Part shown: piece after piece, positions 39,621 to 50,392 of the stretch
How positions within the stretch are numbered: position 1 is the first letter of the stretch
How the letters are laid out: the number at the start of each line of letters is the position of its first letter
Source: Leifsonia sp. TF02-11
GTDB taxonomy: Bacteria; Actinomycetota; Actinomycetes; Actinomycetales; Microbacteriaceae
Assembly: GCF_017565305.1 (NCBI RefSeq)
Contig: NZ_JAGEKP010000003.1
Coordinates: 682,001 to 746,000, forward strand
DNA length: 64,000 nt
Reading direction: 5' to 3'
Notes under the pieces: model-generated
What the model was told of the DNA's origin: nothing
The model's database searches: none
Seen by the model: only the letters and a program-made list of their open reading frames with translations
Made by a program: the position numbers and the translations under genes

Positions 39621-41099
39621 ATGGCCGACGCACACCTGACCGCCCGCTCCCTCGAGTCGCTCCTCGGAGACTGGCGCAGCGCGGCACCCGGCTATCAGTC
39701 GCTGGCCGACCGGGTGCGCCTCCTGGTGCTCGACGGCCGCATCCCGATCGGCACCCGGCTGCCGGCCGAGCGCGATCTCGCCGGCCGGCTCGAACTCAGC
39801 CGCACGACGGTCACCGCCGCCTACCGACAGCTGCGGGAGGGCGGCTTCCTCGACAGCGTGCGCGGGTCGGGCAGCGTCGCGCGGCTTCCCGGGCCGACGC
39901 TCGCCCTGCCGCTCGCCGGCGGCGAGGGGATGCTCGACTTCACGAAGGCCGCGCTGCCGGCCGCATCGTCCCTCCCGGCTGCCGCGCGCGCGGCCGCGGA
40001 GGAGCTCCCGCACTTCCTGCCCGACTCCGGCTACGACCCGGTCGGCCTGCCGCACCTGCGCCAGGCGATCGCCGACCGGTACACCGAGCGCGGCCTCCCG
40101 ACCACAGCAGACCAGGTGCTGGTCACCGTCGGCGCGCAACAGGCGATCGCGCTCATCGCGCGCACCTTCCTGGCGCGCGGCGACCGGGCGCTCGTCGAGA
40201 TGCCCACCTACCCGCACGCGACGGAGGCCCTGAAGCTCGCGGGGGCGCGGCTGCTCCCGATCACGGTGACCCCGCCGGAGGATGCGCCGCACGCGCTCGA
40301 CGCGGAGGACGACGGTTGGGATGTCGCCGCCGCCGAGCAGGCGATCCGCAGGGCGAGCCCGGCCCTGGCCTATCTGATCCCGGACTTCCACAATCCGACC
40401 GGCGCCTCCATGTCCCCGTCGACGCGCGAGCGCCTGCTCGCGGCGGCGGCGGCGCACGGGATGATCGTGGTCGGCGACGAGACGACGGCCGAGCTCGACA
40501 TCGACCGCGTCGGCGAGCACCTCCCGCTGCCCGCCTCCGCGCAGCGGAAAGCGGGCGACGCTCCCGTGCTGCTGATCGGCTCGGCCAGCAAGAGCCTGTG
40601 GGGAGGTCTCCGCATCGGCTGGATCCGCGCCGAGCCTCCGCTCATCCAGCGACTCATCTCGGCGAAGCCGTCGACCGACCTCGGCACTCCGATGCTCGAG
40701 CAGCTGGTCGTCGCGCGGATGCTGCCGCAGTCGCGGGAGATCGTGGAGGAGCGCCGGCTGCAGCTGCGGGCGGGGAGGGAGACCGTGCGCAGGCTGGCGG
40801 CGGAGATCTTCCCCGACTGGCGCATCCCCAGCCTCCACGGCGGCCTTGCGGCATGGGTCGGCATCGGCGCGCCGGTCAGCTCTGCCCTGGCGCTCGCGGC
40901 GCGCAATCACGGCCTGCTCATCGCCGCCGGACCGCGGTTCGGGCTCGACGGCGCTTTCGAGCGCTTCCTGCGGGTGCCGATCACCTACACCGAGGAGGAG
41001 ACCGAGCGCGCGTTCGTCGCGCTCCGGCGCGCGTGGGCGGTGGCGTCGTCCGAGCCGGCGCCCTACTTCGAGGCCGCCGCGCTGCCGAACGTGGTCTGA
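39621..41099 (+). CDS. yczR: MocR-family regulator (GntR-aminotransferase fusion), YczR-like
   Basis: The 492-residue protein has a GntR winged helix (LADRVRLLVLDGRIPIGTRLPAERDLAGRLELSRTTVTAAYRQLREGGFLDSVRGSGSVA, ~30-90) and a fold-type-I aminotransferase-like domain with the PLP Lys in GSASKSLWGGLRIGW and IPDFHNPTGASMS. ATG 39621 has TAAAGT seven bases upstream (leaderless). It is divergent from yczE, matching the known YczR-YczE context, so it likely regulates that membrane gene in response to a PLP-linked ligand. Confidence 0.92.
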   Translation: MADAHLTARSLESLLGDWRSAAPGYQSLADRVRLLVLDGRIPIGTRLPAERDLAGRLELSRTTVTAAYRQLREGGFLDSVRGSGSVARLPGPTLALPLAGGEGMLDFTKAALPAASSLPAAARAAAEELPHFLPDSGYDPVGLPHLRQAIADRYTERGLPTTADQVLVTVGAQQAIALIARTFLARGDRALVEMPTYPHATEALKLAGARLLPITVTPPEDAPHALDAEDDGWDVAAAEQAIRRASPALAYLIPDFHNPTGASMSPSTRERLLAAAAAHGMIVVGDETTAELDIDRVGEHLPLPASAQRKAGDAPVLLIGSASKSLWGGLRIGWIRAEPPLIQRLISAKPSTDLGTPMLEQLVVARMLPQSREIVEERRLQLRAGRETVRRLAAEIFPDWRIPSLHGGLAAWVGIGAPVSSALALAARNHGLLIAAGPRFGLDGAFERFLRVPITYTEEETERAFVALRRAWAVASSEPAPYFEAAALPNVV

Positions 41100-42022
41100 G
41101 CGCCGGTGCCGGGGACCGCCTCGCCGTCCGTCAGCCCGGTCAGCTCCGCTGCGACGGCCCACAGCGACGCGGGGAGGTCGCGCCCCCGTGCACTGCGCGG
41201 GAGGCGCGCCCGGTGGGTCGGTCCGACCAGCGCCATCCTCGACGGCCCGTAGTACGCGCCCTGTGCGGCGGCGGGGTCGGCGGCGGCGAACAGCAGCGGC
41301 TCGGCTCCCTGCTCGACGCCCTGCGACGGCAGGAGGGTGCGGCTCGCGGGCTGCAACTGCTTCTCGCGACCGAGGTTGCGGCCGGCGGTCTGCAGGTTGG
41401 TACGCGTGTAGCCGGGGTGCGCCGCGGTGCTGAGCAGTCCCCAGCCGTTCGCCTCCGAGAGCTCGGCGAGGCGCAGGGTCATCAGGAGGTCGGCGAGCTT
41501 GGACTGCGCGTACGCACGGGCCGCGCTGTAGCGGTCGCGGAACTGCAGATCGCGGAAGTGGATCGACCCGAAGTCGGCCGTGCCGCTCGACATGGTCGCG
41601 ACCCGCGGCGCTGTCGACTCCAGCAGGCGCGGGAGCAGCAGGTTGGTGAGCAGGAACGGGCCGAGGAAGTTGCTCTGGAACTGCAGCTCGTAGCCGTCGA
41701 CGGTCTCGATGCGCGTGGGCGGGATCATCACGCCGGCGTTGTTGACGAGGGTGTCGAGTGGCTCGCCGTCCGCGAGCATCCCCTCGGCGAAGGAGCGCAC
41801 GCTGGCCAGGTCGGCGAGGTCGATCCTGCGCAGCCGGAGGTCGGCTCCCGGCACACGGGTCAGGAGTTCGGCGCGGGCGGCCTCGCCTTTGTCGAGCGAG
41901 CGGACGGCCATGGTCACGCGGGCGCCGGCGGCGGCGAGCCGGGCTGTGGCCTCCTTGCCGGTGCCGCTGTTGGCGCCGGTGACGACGATGTGGCGTCCGG
42001 TCTGATCGGGAACGGTGTACAC
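41063..42022 (-). CDS. SDR-family oxidoreductase (retinol-dehydrogenase-like)
   Basis: The 319-residue enzyme has TGANSGTGKEATARLAAAG, NNAGVMIPP, a catalytic Ser in TMSSGTADFGS and Tyr/Lys in YAQSKLADLL, as in RDH/WWOX-like extended SDRs. GTG 42022 follows GGAGGATCCC. Its 3' end overlaps the convergent MocR gene by 37 bp. It is divergent from a TetR gene and the repeat in between suggests TetR control. The substrate is unknown. Confidence 0.88.
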   Translation of the reverse strand: MYTVPDQTGRHIVVTGANSGTGKEATARLAAAGARVTMAVRSLDKGEAARAELLTRVPGADLRLRRIDLADLASVRSFAEGMLADGEPLDTLVNNAGVMIPPTRIETVDGYELQFQSNFLGPFLLTNLLLPRLLESTAPRVATMSSGTADFGSIHFRDLQFRDRYSAARAYAQSKLADLLMTLRLAELSEANGWGLLSTAAHPGYTRTNLQTAGRNLGREKQLQPASRTLLPSQGVEQGAEPLLFAAADPAAAQGAYYGPSRMALVGPTHRARLPRSARGRDLPASLWAVAAELTGLTDGEAVPGTGAQTTFGSAAASK

Positions 42023-42051
42023 GGGATCCTCCGCTGGTCGTGGAATAATGA

Positions 42052-42098
42052 ACCGCTGGTCTGTTAGGGATCACGGTAATAGACCGATGGTCTGTTAG
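42052..42098. promoter_or_regulatory. TetR candidate operator (direct repeat with dyad)
   Basis: ACCG(C/A)TGGTCTGTTAG occurs at 42052-42067 and 42083-42098, 31 bp apart, in the divergent SDR/TetR region. The second copy includes the dyad AGACC-GAT-GGTCT at 42081-42093. A conserved pair of this kind fits TetR binding. Confidence 0.65.
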
Positions 42099-42112
42099 CA
42101 AGAGGGAGGGAC

Positions 42113-42766
42113 ATGTCCCAGGTGACGTTCAGCCGCGCCCGGAGCGAGGAGCAGCGTGCGCAGCGCCGAGAGGCCATCCTCGCCGCCGCCGCGGAGATGC
42201 TGGCCGACACCCGCGTCGCCGATCTCAGCCTCAACGAGCTGGCGCGCCGGGTCGGCCTCGCCAAGTCGAACGTCCTCCGCTACTTCGAATCGCGGGAGGC
42301 CGTGCTGCTGGAGCTGTACGGCCGCGAGTTCGCTGCCTGGCTCGACGCGCTCGAGGCCCGGCTCGACGCGCTCACGGCCCGCACCGCCGAGTCGCTGGCC
42401 GCGGCGGTCGCGGACACCGCAGCCGAGCGTCCGGTCTTCGCCGAGCTGTGCGCAGCGGCCCCCGGTATCCTCGAGCACAACATCTCCGGACCGGTCGCGC
42501 GCGACTACAAGCGCACGCTGCTGGGGCACGTGGCCCGCCTCGGAACCCTGGCCTCCCCGTGGATCGGCGACGATCCGGAGGGCGTGCTCGTCTTCGTCGG
42601 AACCGTCACGCTCGGGATCGGCGGCATCTGGTCGACCTGCCGTCTGTCGCCGGGGATGGCGGAGGCCTACCGGCTCGACCCGGAGCTCTCCGCCTTCCGC
42701 GTGGACTTCCGCGAAAGCCTCGAGATCCTGCTGGTCACGGTGATCAGGGGACTCCGCGCCGCGTGA
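42113..42766 (+). CDS. TetR-family transcriptional regulator
   Basis: The 217-residue regulator has an N-terminal helix-turn-helix (RREAILAAAAEMLADTRVADLSLNELARRVGLAKSNVLRYFESREAVLLELYGREFAAWL) and an all-helical ligand domain. GAGGGAGGGAC precedes the ATG. It is divergent from the SDR and is followed 104 bp later by the RND exporter on the same strand, so it could control one or both. The ligand is unknown. Confidence 0.9.
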   Translation: MSQVTFSRARSEEQRAQRREAILAAAAEMLADTRVADLSLNELARRVGLAKSNVLRYFESREAVLLELYGREFAAWLDALEARLDALTARTAESLAAAVADTAAERPVFAELCAAAPGILEHNISGPVARDYKRTLLGHVARLGTLASPWIGDDPEGVLVFVGTVTLGIGGIWSTCRLSPGMAEAYRLDPELSAFRVDFRESLEILLVTVIRGLRAA

Positions 42767-42870
42767 AGTGGTACCACGGCATGAGGAATGTGCACAGGCT
42801 GCAATGAGATACTTTGGCTGCGCCATCGCCGTCGCCTGCCAAGCACCCACTTCCGCCGAGGGGATCCTCC

Positions 42871-45800
42871 GTGCACTATCTCGCTGTCCTCAGCATGAGG
42901 AACCGCGCCCTGATCGCGCTCGTGACCATCGTCGCCGCCATCTTCGGCGGCGTCGCTCTCACGAGCCTCAAGCAGGAGCTCGCGCCGTCGATCTCGTTCC
43001 CGCAGCTCGTCGTGCTGTCGAGCTACCCCGGCGCCTCGCCCGAGGTCGTCAACCACGACGTCAGCACCCCGGTGGAGGCCGCCATCCAGGGCGTGCCCGG
43101 TCTGGACTCCACCTCGGCGGTCAGCAGCACCAACCAGTCGATCATCACGGTGAAGTTCACGTACGGCACCGACCTGGCGACGGCGGAGCAGAAGATCGAC
43201 CAGGCCATCAACCGGATCAAGTCGACCCTGCCGTCCGGCGTCGACCCGCAGGTGCTGTCGGGCTCCATCGACGACCTCCCTGTCATCCAGCTCGCAGTCA
43301 CCGGCGATACCGACCAGCGCACGCTCGGCGACGCCATCACCAAGCTCGCGCTGCCCGACATCAAGAACGTGACAGGCGTCAACGACGCCCAGCTCGTCGG
43401 CGAGGTCGGCCAGCGTGTCACGATCACACCCGACCAGGCCAAGCTGGTCGCGGCGGGCGTCACCAGTGCGTCGATCAAGAACTCGCTGCAGCAGTACGGC
43501 GTGCTCCTCCCGGGCGGATCCCTCACCGAGGACGGCAAGACGCTCACCATCCAGTCCGGGTCGCAGCTGACCTCGGTGGCCGACATCGCGTCGCTGCCGC
43601 TGGTAAAGGTGACGTCTGCCTCGGCGGGCGGCGGTTCGGCGGCCGGCGGTTCGGCGACCGGCGGCTCGGCCGGCGGCGGCTCCTCGTCCGGTCAGCAGGG
43701 CGCGACGAGCGGCGGCTCGTCGGCGAGCCAGCAGGCGGCCGCGGCGGCCTCCACCCCGGTCACCATCGGTGACGTCGCCACGGTCGCCCAGACCGACGAC
43801 CCGGTTACGTCGCTCTCCCGCGTCGACGGCAAGCCGGCGCTGACGATCGCCGTGACCAAGCTCCCGTCGGCGAACACGGTGGAGGTCTCGCACAGCGTCT
43901 CCGCGCTCATCCCGAACCTGGAGACCAAGCTCGGCAACGGTGCGAAGATCACCGTCGTCTTCGACCAGGCGCCGTTCATCACCCAGTCGATCAACTCGCT
44001 CGCGGAGGAGGGCCTGCTCGGCCTCGCGATGGCGGTCATCGTGATCCTGGTCTTCCTGCTCTCGGTGCGCTCGACGCTCGTGACCGTGATCTCGATCCCG
44101 ACCAGCGTCCTGATCACCTTCATCGTGATGTGGGCGAGCGGCTACACGCTCAACATCATCACGCTCGGCGCCCTCACGATCGCGATCGGCCGCGTCGTCG
44201 ACGACTCGATCGTGGTCATCGAGAACATCAAACGACAACTCGTGCCAGGAGTGGACAGGGCCGTCACCATCGTGCGCGCGGTTCGCGAGGTCGCCGGCGC
44301 GATCACGGCCTCCACCATCACCACGGTCGCGGTGTTCCTGCCGTTGGCGTTCGTGGGCGATGTCACGGGCGAACTGTTCCGGCCGTTCGCGCTCACCGTC
44401 ACCATCGCGCTGCTCTCGTCGCTCCTCGTCGCGCTGACGATCGTTCCGGTGCTCGCCTACTGGTTCCTGCGCGCACCCAAGCCGCGCAAGCACGAGGGCG
44501 GCGAGCACGACGACGAGGCGGCCCACCTGCCGATCGCCGAAGCGATCGCGTCGGGGCACGACGAGCTCGAGCACCCGTCGCTGCTGCAGCGCGGCTACCT
44601 GCCGATCATCCACTGGACGCTCAAGCACTCGTGGCTGACCATCGTCGCCTCGGCGATCGTGCTGGTCCTGACTTTCGCGGCGTTCCCGCTCCTCAAGACG
44701 AACTTCCTCGGCTCCAGCGGCCAGAACTCGCTGACGGTCTCGCAGACCCTCGAGCCGGGCGCGAGCCTCCAGGCGAAGGACGACGCGGCCAAGAAGGTCG
44801 AGCAGAAGCTGCTCGACACGAAGGGCGTGAAGACCGTCCAGGTGTCGATCGGTTCCAGCGGCTCCTCGCTGCGCGACGCGTTCACCGGCGGAGGCGGCGC
44901 GACGACGTTCTCGATCACCACCGACCCGAACGCCGACCAGGAGAAGCTCCAGTCGACGATCCAGAGCGAACTGAGCGGCATCAGCGACGCCGGCGACATC
45001 CAGGTGTCGGCGTCCAGCGGGTTCGGCGGCTCCACGGACATCCAGGTGGACATCACCGCGACCAGCAACGCCGACCTCCAGAAGGCCACCGACTCCGTCG
45101 TCGCGGAGCTGAAGAAGCAGAAGTCGCTCAGCCAGGTGACGGACAACCTGAGCGCGTCGCTGCCGTACGTGTCGGTGACCGTCGACCGCACCAAGGCGGC
45201 GCAGGTCGGCCTCAGCGAGGTCGCCGTGGGCACGCTCGTGTCGCAGACCATGCAGCCCACGCAGATCGGCTCCGTCGCGATCGACAACTCGACGCTCAAG
45301 ATCTACCTGCAGGCGGACAACCCGCCGACGACCGTCGCCGGGCTCTCCACGCTGCCCATCCCGACGGCCACCGGGGTCGTGCCGCTGAACTCGATCGCGA
45401 CCGTCGCCGAGGCGAAGGGTCCGTCGACCGTCACCACTCAGCGTGGCCTGCGCACCTCGACGGTGACCGCGACGCCGGGCGACAACCTGACGACGGCCAA
45501 CCAGGAGGTCACCAAGGCGCTGAACGCCGCCGACCTCCCGGCCGGTGCGACGGCGAAGATCGGCGGCGTCTCGTCGAGCCAGTCGAGCGCGTTCGGCCAG
45601 CTCGGGATCGCGCTGCTGGCGGCCATCCTGATCGTCTACATCGTGATGGTGGCGACCTTCCGGTCGCTGCGCCAGCCGCTGCTGCTGCTCGTGTCGGTGC
45701 CGTTCGCGGCCACCGGAGCGATCCTGCTGCAGCTCGCGTCGGGCATCCCGCTCGGCGTGGCCTCGCTCATCGGTGTGCTGATGCTGATCGGCATCGTCGT

Positions 45801-46278
45801 GACGAACGCGATCGTGCTCATCGACCTGGTGAACCAGTACCGGGCCAGAGGCCTGACCGTTTCCGAGGCGGTTGCGCACGGTGCCTCCCGCCGACTGCGG
45901 CCGATCCTGATGACCGCGCTGGCGACCATCGCGGCGCTCACTCCGATGGCCATCGGACTCACCGGGCACGGCGGTTTCATCTCGCAGCCGCTCGCGATCG
46001 TGGTGATCGGCGGCCTCCTGTCGTCGACCGTGCTGACGCTCGTCGTGCTGCCGACGCTCTACAACCTGGTGGAGGGCGCCCGCGAGCGACGGCTCGCCCG
46101 CCGGGCCGCCAAGAGCGGCGGGGACGGCGGCTCCGGCGGCGAAGGCGGACCCGGTGACGGCGGCTCCGGTCCCGAAGGGTCGCGACCCGACGGTCCGGGT
46201 GCCCCGGAGCAGGAGGGGGACGCCGCGTCGCCCAAGCCTCCCGTGTTCACGACGCCGGCCGGAGGCCAGCAGCTCTGA
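42871..46278 (+). CDS. RND-superfamily efflux permease (AcrB/HAE-like)
   Basis: The 1135-residue protein starts VHYLAVLSMRNRALIALVTIVAAIFGG and has RND porter segments (SSYPGASPEVVNHDVSTPVEAAI), a proton-relay-like helix with VVDDSIVVIENIKRQ, GIVVTNAIVLIDLVNQYRARG, and RRLRPILMTALATIAAL. A Gly/Ser/Ala/Gln-rich low-complexity insert occupies about residues 249-296 and another Gly/Pro-rich tail ends the protein. As an actinobacterium lacks a typical outer-membrane TolC partner, it would export drugs or lipids across the inner membrane. GAGGGG precedes GTG 42871. Confidence 0.9.
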   Translation: MHYLAVLSMRNRALIALVTIVAAIFGGVALTSLKQELAPSISFPQLVVLSSYPGASPEVVNHDVSTPVEAAIQGVPGLDSTSAVSSTNQSIITVKFTYGTDLATAEQKIDQAINRIKSTLPSGVDPQVLSGSIDDLPVIQLAVTGDTDQRTLGDAITKLALPDIKNVTGVNDAQLVGEVGQRVTITPDQAKLVAAGVTSASIKNSLQQYGVLLPGGSLTEDGKTLTIQSGSQLTSVADIASLPLVKVTSASAGGGSAAGGSATGGSAGGGSSSGQQGATSGGSSASQQAAAAASTPVTIGDVATVAQTDDPVTSLSRVDGKPALTIAVTKLPSANTVEVSHSVSALIPNLETKLGNGAKITVVFDQAPFITQSINSLAEEGLLGLAMAVIVILVFLLSVRSTLVTVISIPTSVLITFIVMWASGYTLNIITLGALTIAIGRVVDDSIVVIENIKRQLVPGVDRAVTIVRAVREVAGAITASTITTVAVFLPLAFVGDVTGELFRPFALTVTIALLSSLLVALTIVPVLAYWFLRAPKPRKHEGGEHDDEAAHLPIAEAIASGHDELEHPSLLQRGYLPIIHWTLKHSWLTIVASAIVLVLTFAAFPLLKTNFLGSSGQNSLTVSQTLEPGASLQAKDDAAKKVEQKLLDTKGVKTVQVSIGSSGSSLRDAFTGGGGATTFSITTDPNADQEKLQSTIQSELSGISDAGDIQVSASSGFGGSTDIQVDITATSNADLQKATDSVVAELKKQKSLSQVTDNLSASLPYVSVTVDRTKAAQVGLSEVAVGTLVSQTMQPTQIGSVAIDNSTLKIYLQADNPPTTVAGLSTLPIPTATGVVPLNSIATVAEAKGPSTVTTQRGLRTSTVTATPGDNLTTANQEVTKALNAADLPAGATAKIGGVSSSQSSAFGQLGIALLAAILIVYIVMVATFRSLRQPLLLLVSVPFAATGAILLQLASGIPLGVASLIGVLMLIGIVVTNAIVLIDLVNQYRARGLTVSEAVAHGASRRLRPILMTALATIAALTPMAIGLTGHGGFISQPLAIVVIGGLLSSTVLTLVVLPTLYNLVEGARERRLARRAAKSGGDGGSGGEGGPGDGGSGPEGSRPDGPGAPEQEGDAASPKPPVFTTPAGGQQL

Positions 46279-46287
46279 GCTGACGCC

Positions 46288-46342
46288 GAGGGGCACGCGA
46301 ACGCCCTCATCCCGCGCGGATGAGGGCGTTTGCGTGCCCCTC
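46288..46342 (+). repeat. Family-A palindrome 4 (terminator of the RND gene)
   Basis: 25-bp arms 46288-46312 and 46318-46342 around CGCGC, fully paired with one G-U. The outer GAGGGGCACGC matches the family; the inner AACGCCCTCATCC is unique. It lies 10 bp after the RND stop and 94 bp before hutG. Confidence 0.8.
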
Positions 46343-46363
46343 GATCGGTTTCGGTCGCCGGAT

Positions 46364-46379
46364 GTCCGGGATGCCAGAC
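46364..46379. promoter_or_regulatory. HutR/IclR box upstream of hutG
   Basis: GTCCGGGATGCCAGAC is a near-palindrome (GTCnGGnATnCCnGAC) and matches the site at 52038-52053 at 15 of 16 positions. It lies 43 bp upstream of the hutG -10. Confidence 0.75.
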
Positions 46380-46434
46380 GAGCGAGCGGTCCGGGGGCTC
46401 ACTGGCGTGCACGCACATTGCTAGCGTCGCGGGT

Positions 46435-47355
46435 ATGAGCCTCTCCTCCGGTGCCCTCTCCGTCGACCCGCTCTGGCCGAGGGCCGGATCCTGGCCGGCG
46501 CTCGCGGACGCACCGACCGGCCAGGCCGTCGATCTCACGCTGATCGGCCTCCCCACCTGGCGCACCTCCCTGTCGGCGACTGGCGCGCACGCGACGCCGG
46601 CGGCCGTACGGGACGCCCTGCGGCGGTACTCGCTGCACGTACCCGGGCTCGACGTTGAGTCGCTGCGCTTCGCCGACGCCGGCGACGTCGCCGAGCCGGA
46701 CGGCGCCGACGGCGAGCAGCGCGCCATCGCAGCGATGCGGGAGGCCGCCGGGAGCTCGCGCCTGACGGTCGCCGTCGGCGGGGACAACTCGCTGACCGTC
46801 CCCGCTGCGCTCGGCGCGTGGGGGGAGCAGCTCCCGACGGCCGGATTGATCACCCTCGACGCCCACCACGACCTGCGCGACGGCGTCTCCAACGGCTCTC
46901 CGGTGCGCCGACTGGTGGAGGCCGGGCTCGACGGCCGGCGGATCGTCCAGATCGGAATCGCCGACTTCGCGAACTCCGCCGCCTACTCCCGGCGAGCCGA
47001 GGACCTCGGCATCACCGTCGTGCCGCGCGATGCGCTGCACGGCCGCCCGCTCGACGACGTGATGGCCGAGGCCCTGGAGGTCGCAGGAGCCGCGGGAGGC
47101 CCGGTGCACGTCGACCTCGACGTCGACGTCTGCGACCGGTCGGTCGCACCCGGCTGCCCGGCCTCCGTTCCCGGCGGCCTCGCCGCCTGGGAGTTGCGCC
47201 GCTTCGCACGGCTGGCAGGCGCCTCCCCCCTGGTGCGCTCCATCGACATCGCCGAGGTCGACGCCACCGCCGACGCCGACGACCAGCGCACCGTGCGCCT
47301 CGCGGCCCTCCTGGTGCTGGAGGCCGCCGCCGGCCTCGCCGCCCGCGCGCGCTGA
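46435..47355 (+). CDS. hutG: Formimidoylglutamase-like ureohydrolase
   Basis: The 306-residue arginase-fold enzyme completes histidine degradation by hydrolysing formimidoylglutamate to glutamate and formamide. Visible metal motifs are LDAHHDLRDG (Asp142, His144, Asp146) and LDVDVCDRSVAPG (Asp229, Asp231, Asp234). The usual GGDHS/GGGHE motif reads GGDNS, with Asn118 where a metal-ligand His is expected. ATG 46435 has TAGCGT seven bases upstream (leaderless) and an IclR box further up. It is convergent with hutI. Confidence 0.82.
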   Translation: MSLSSGALSVDPLWPRAGSWPALADAPTGQAVDLTLIGLPTWRTSLSATGAHATPAAVRDALRRYSLHVPGLDVESLRFADAGDVAEPDGADGEQRAIAAMREAAGSSRLTVAVGGDNSLTVPAALGAWGEQLPTAGLITLDAHHDLRDGVSNGSPVRRLVEAGLDGRRIVQIGIADFANSAAYSRRAEDLGITVVPRDALHGRPLDDVMAEALEVAGAAGGPVHVDLDVDVCDRSVAPGCPASVPGGLAAWELRRFARLAGASPLVRSIDIAEVDATADADDQRTVRLAALLVLEAAAGLAARAR

Positions 47356-47459
47356 TCGCCGGTGCCGCGTTCGGCCTCCCGCCTGCGTGTCGAGGCGGTG
47401 CATTCTCGGCGCCCTCGCGCGCGTGGAGCCCGGTTCGCGCCGTCTCGGAGCGCGCGCCC

Positions 47460-48619
47460 TCAGGCGACGTGGGTGCTCGCGACGAGGGGGACGCCGGGGC
47501 GGTAGGCGAGGTGCACGTACGTGGGGGCGTCCAGCACGGCGTAGTCGGCGCGGGCGCCGGGGCGCAGGTGGCCGACGTCGTCGCGGCGCAGCGCCTCCGC
47601 GCCGCCGAGGGTTGCGGCGCGCAGGGCCTCCGGAACCGTCATGCCCATGTCGCGCACGGCGACGGCGATGCAGAACGGCATCGACGAGGTGAACGACGAA
47701 CCCGGGTTGCAGTCGCTCGCCAACGCCACCCGTACACCGGCGTCGATCAGGCGCCGGGCGTCGGGGTAGGGGTGTCGCGTCGAGAACTCTACCCCGGGCA
47801 GCAGGGTCGCCACGGTGTCGGAGCCGGCCAGCAGCGCCACATCGGCGTCGGTCAGGTAGGTGCCGTGGTCGACGCTCGCGGCGTCCAGCTCGACGGCCAG
47901 AGCGACGCCGTCGCCGGGCCCGAGCTGGCTGGCGTGCAGGCGCACCCCGAGTCCCCGCTCCGCTCCCGCGGTCAGGATGCGGCGCGACTGCTCCACGGTG
48001 AAGGCTCCCGTCTCGCAGAACACGTCGATCCAGCGGGCGTGCGGAGCGCAGGCGTCCAGCATCGCCCCCGTCACCAGGTCGACGTACGCCTCCGGGTCGT
48101 CGGCGTACTCCACGGGGACGACATGCGCCCCCAGGTATGTGGTCTCGGGTGTGACCTCCCTGGCCAGCCGCAGGATGCGCTCCTCGTCCGGGACGGTCAG
48201 GCCGTAGCCGCTCTTGATCTCGAACGTCGTGGTCCCCTGTGCGTGCAGTTCGGAGACGAAACGGGCCAACCGGGCCCGCAGGACGTCGTCCGACGCCTCG
48301 CGCGTCGCCGCCACCGTGCTGCGTATGCCGCCGGCGGAATACGACCTCCCGGCCATCCGCGCCTCGAACTCGGCAGCGCGATCGCCGCCGAAGACGAGGT
48401 GCGTGTGGCTGTCGACGAAACCGGGAATCACGGCCGCGCCGCCGGCGTCGAGGATCGTGTCGGCGTCCACCCGCGGCGCCGCTGCCGCAGGACCGGTCCA
48501 CTGCACCCGCCCGTCCACCTCGAGCAGCGCGGCGTCGCGGACGACGCCGAGTGGCCCCTCGTGCGCCGGATCGAAGGTGACGAGCTCGCCGATCCCGGTC
48601 AGCAGCGTCGCGCCCGGCA

Positions 48620-48620
<1 letters not shown>
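47460..48620 (-). CDS. hutI: Imidazolonepropionase
   Basis: HutI opens the imidazolone ring of 4-imidazolone-5-propionate to N-formimidoylglutamate. The 386-residue amidohydrolase has the metal motif [46 protein letters not shown], and [20 protein letters not shown] 48620 overlaps the hutU stop by one base and follows AGGAGG, so it is preferred to the GTG three bases earlier. It is the last gene of the hutH-hutU-hutI operon. Confidence 0.95.
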
Positions 48621-50293
<1,673 letters not shown>

Positions 50294-50319
50294 GTCGTGT
50301 GGTCCTTTCGGGCTATCCG

Positions 50320-50371
50320 TTCCTCACTTTCTCCCGCCTTCCACCGGCGTGTCGCGGGAGGAAGTGAGGAA
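50320..50371 (-). repeat. Family-B palindrome 3, inside the hut operon
   Basis: 18-bp arms TTCCTCACTTTCTCCCGC (50320-50337) and GCGGGAGGAAGTGAGGAA (50354-50371), one G-U, in the hutH-hutU gap. Its partner sites end genes elsewhere, so here it may attenuate read-through or stabilise the hutH mRNA end. Confidence 0.75.
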
Positions 50372-50392
50372 GCGATGGCGGCGGAGGTGGGG

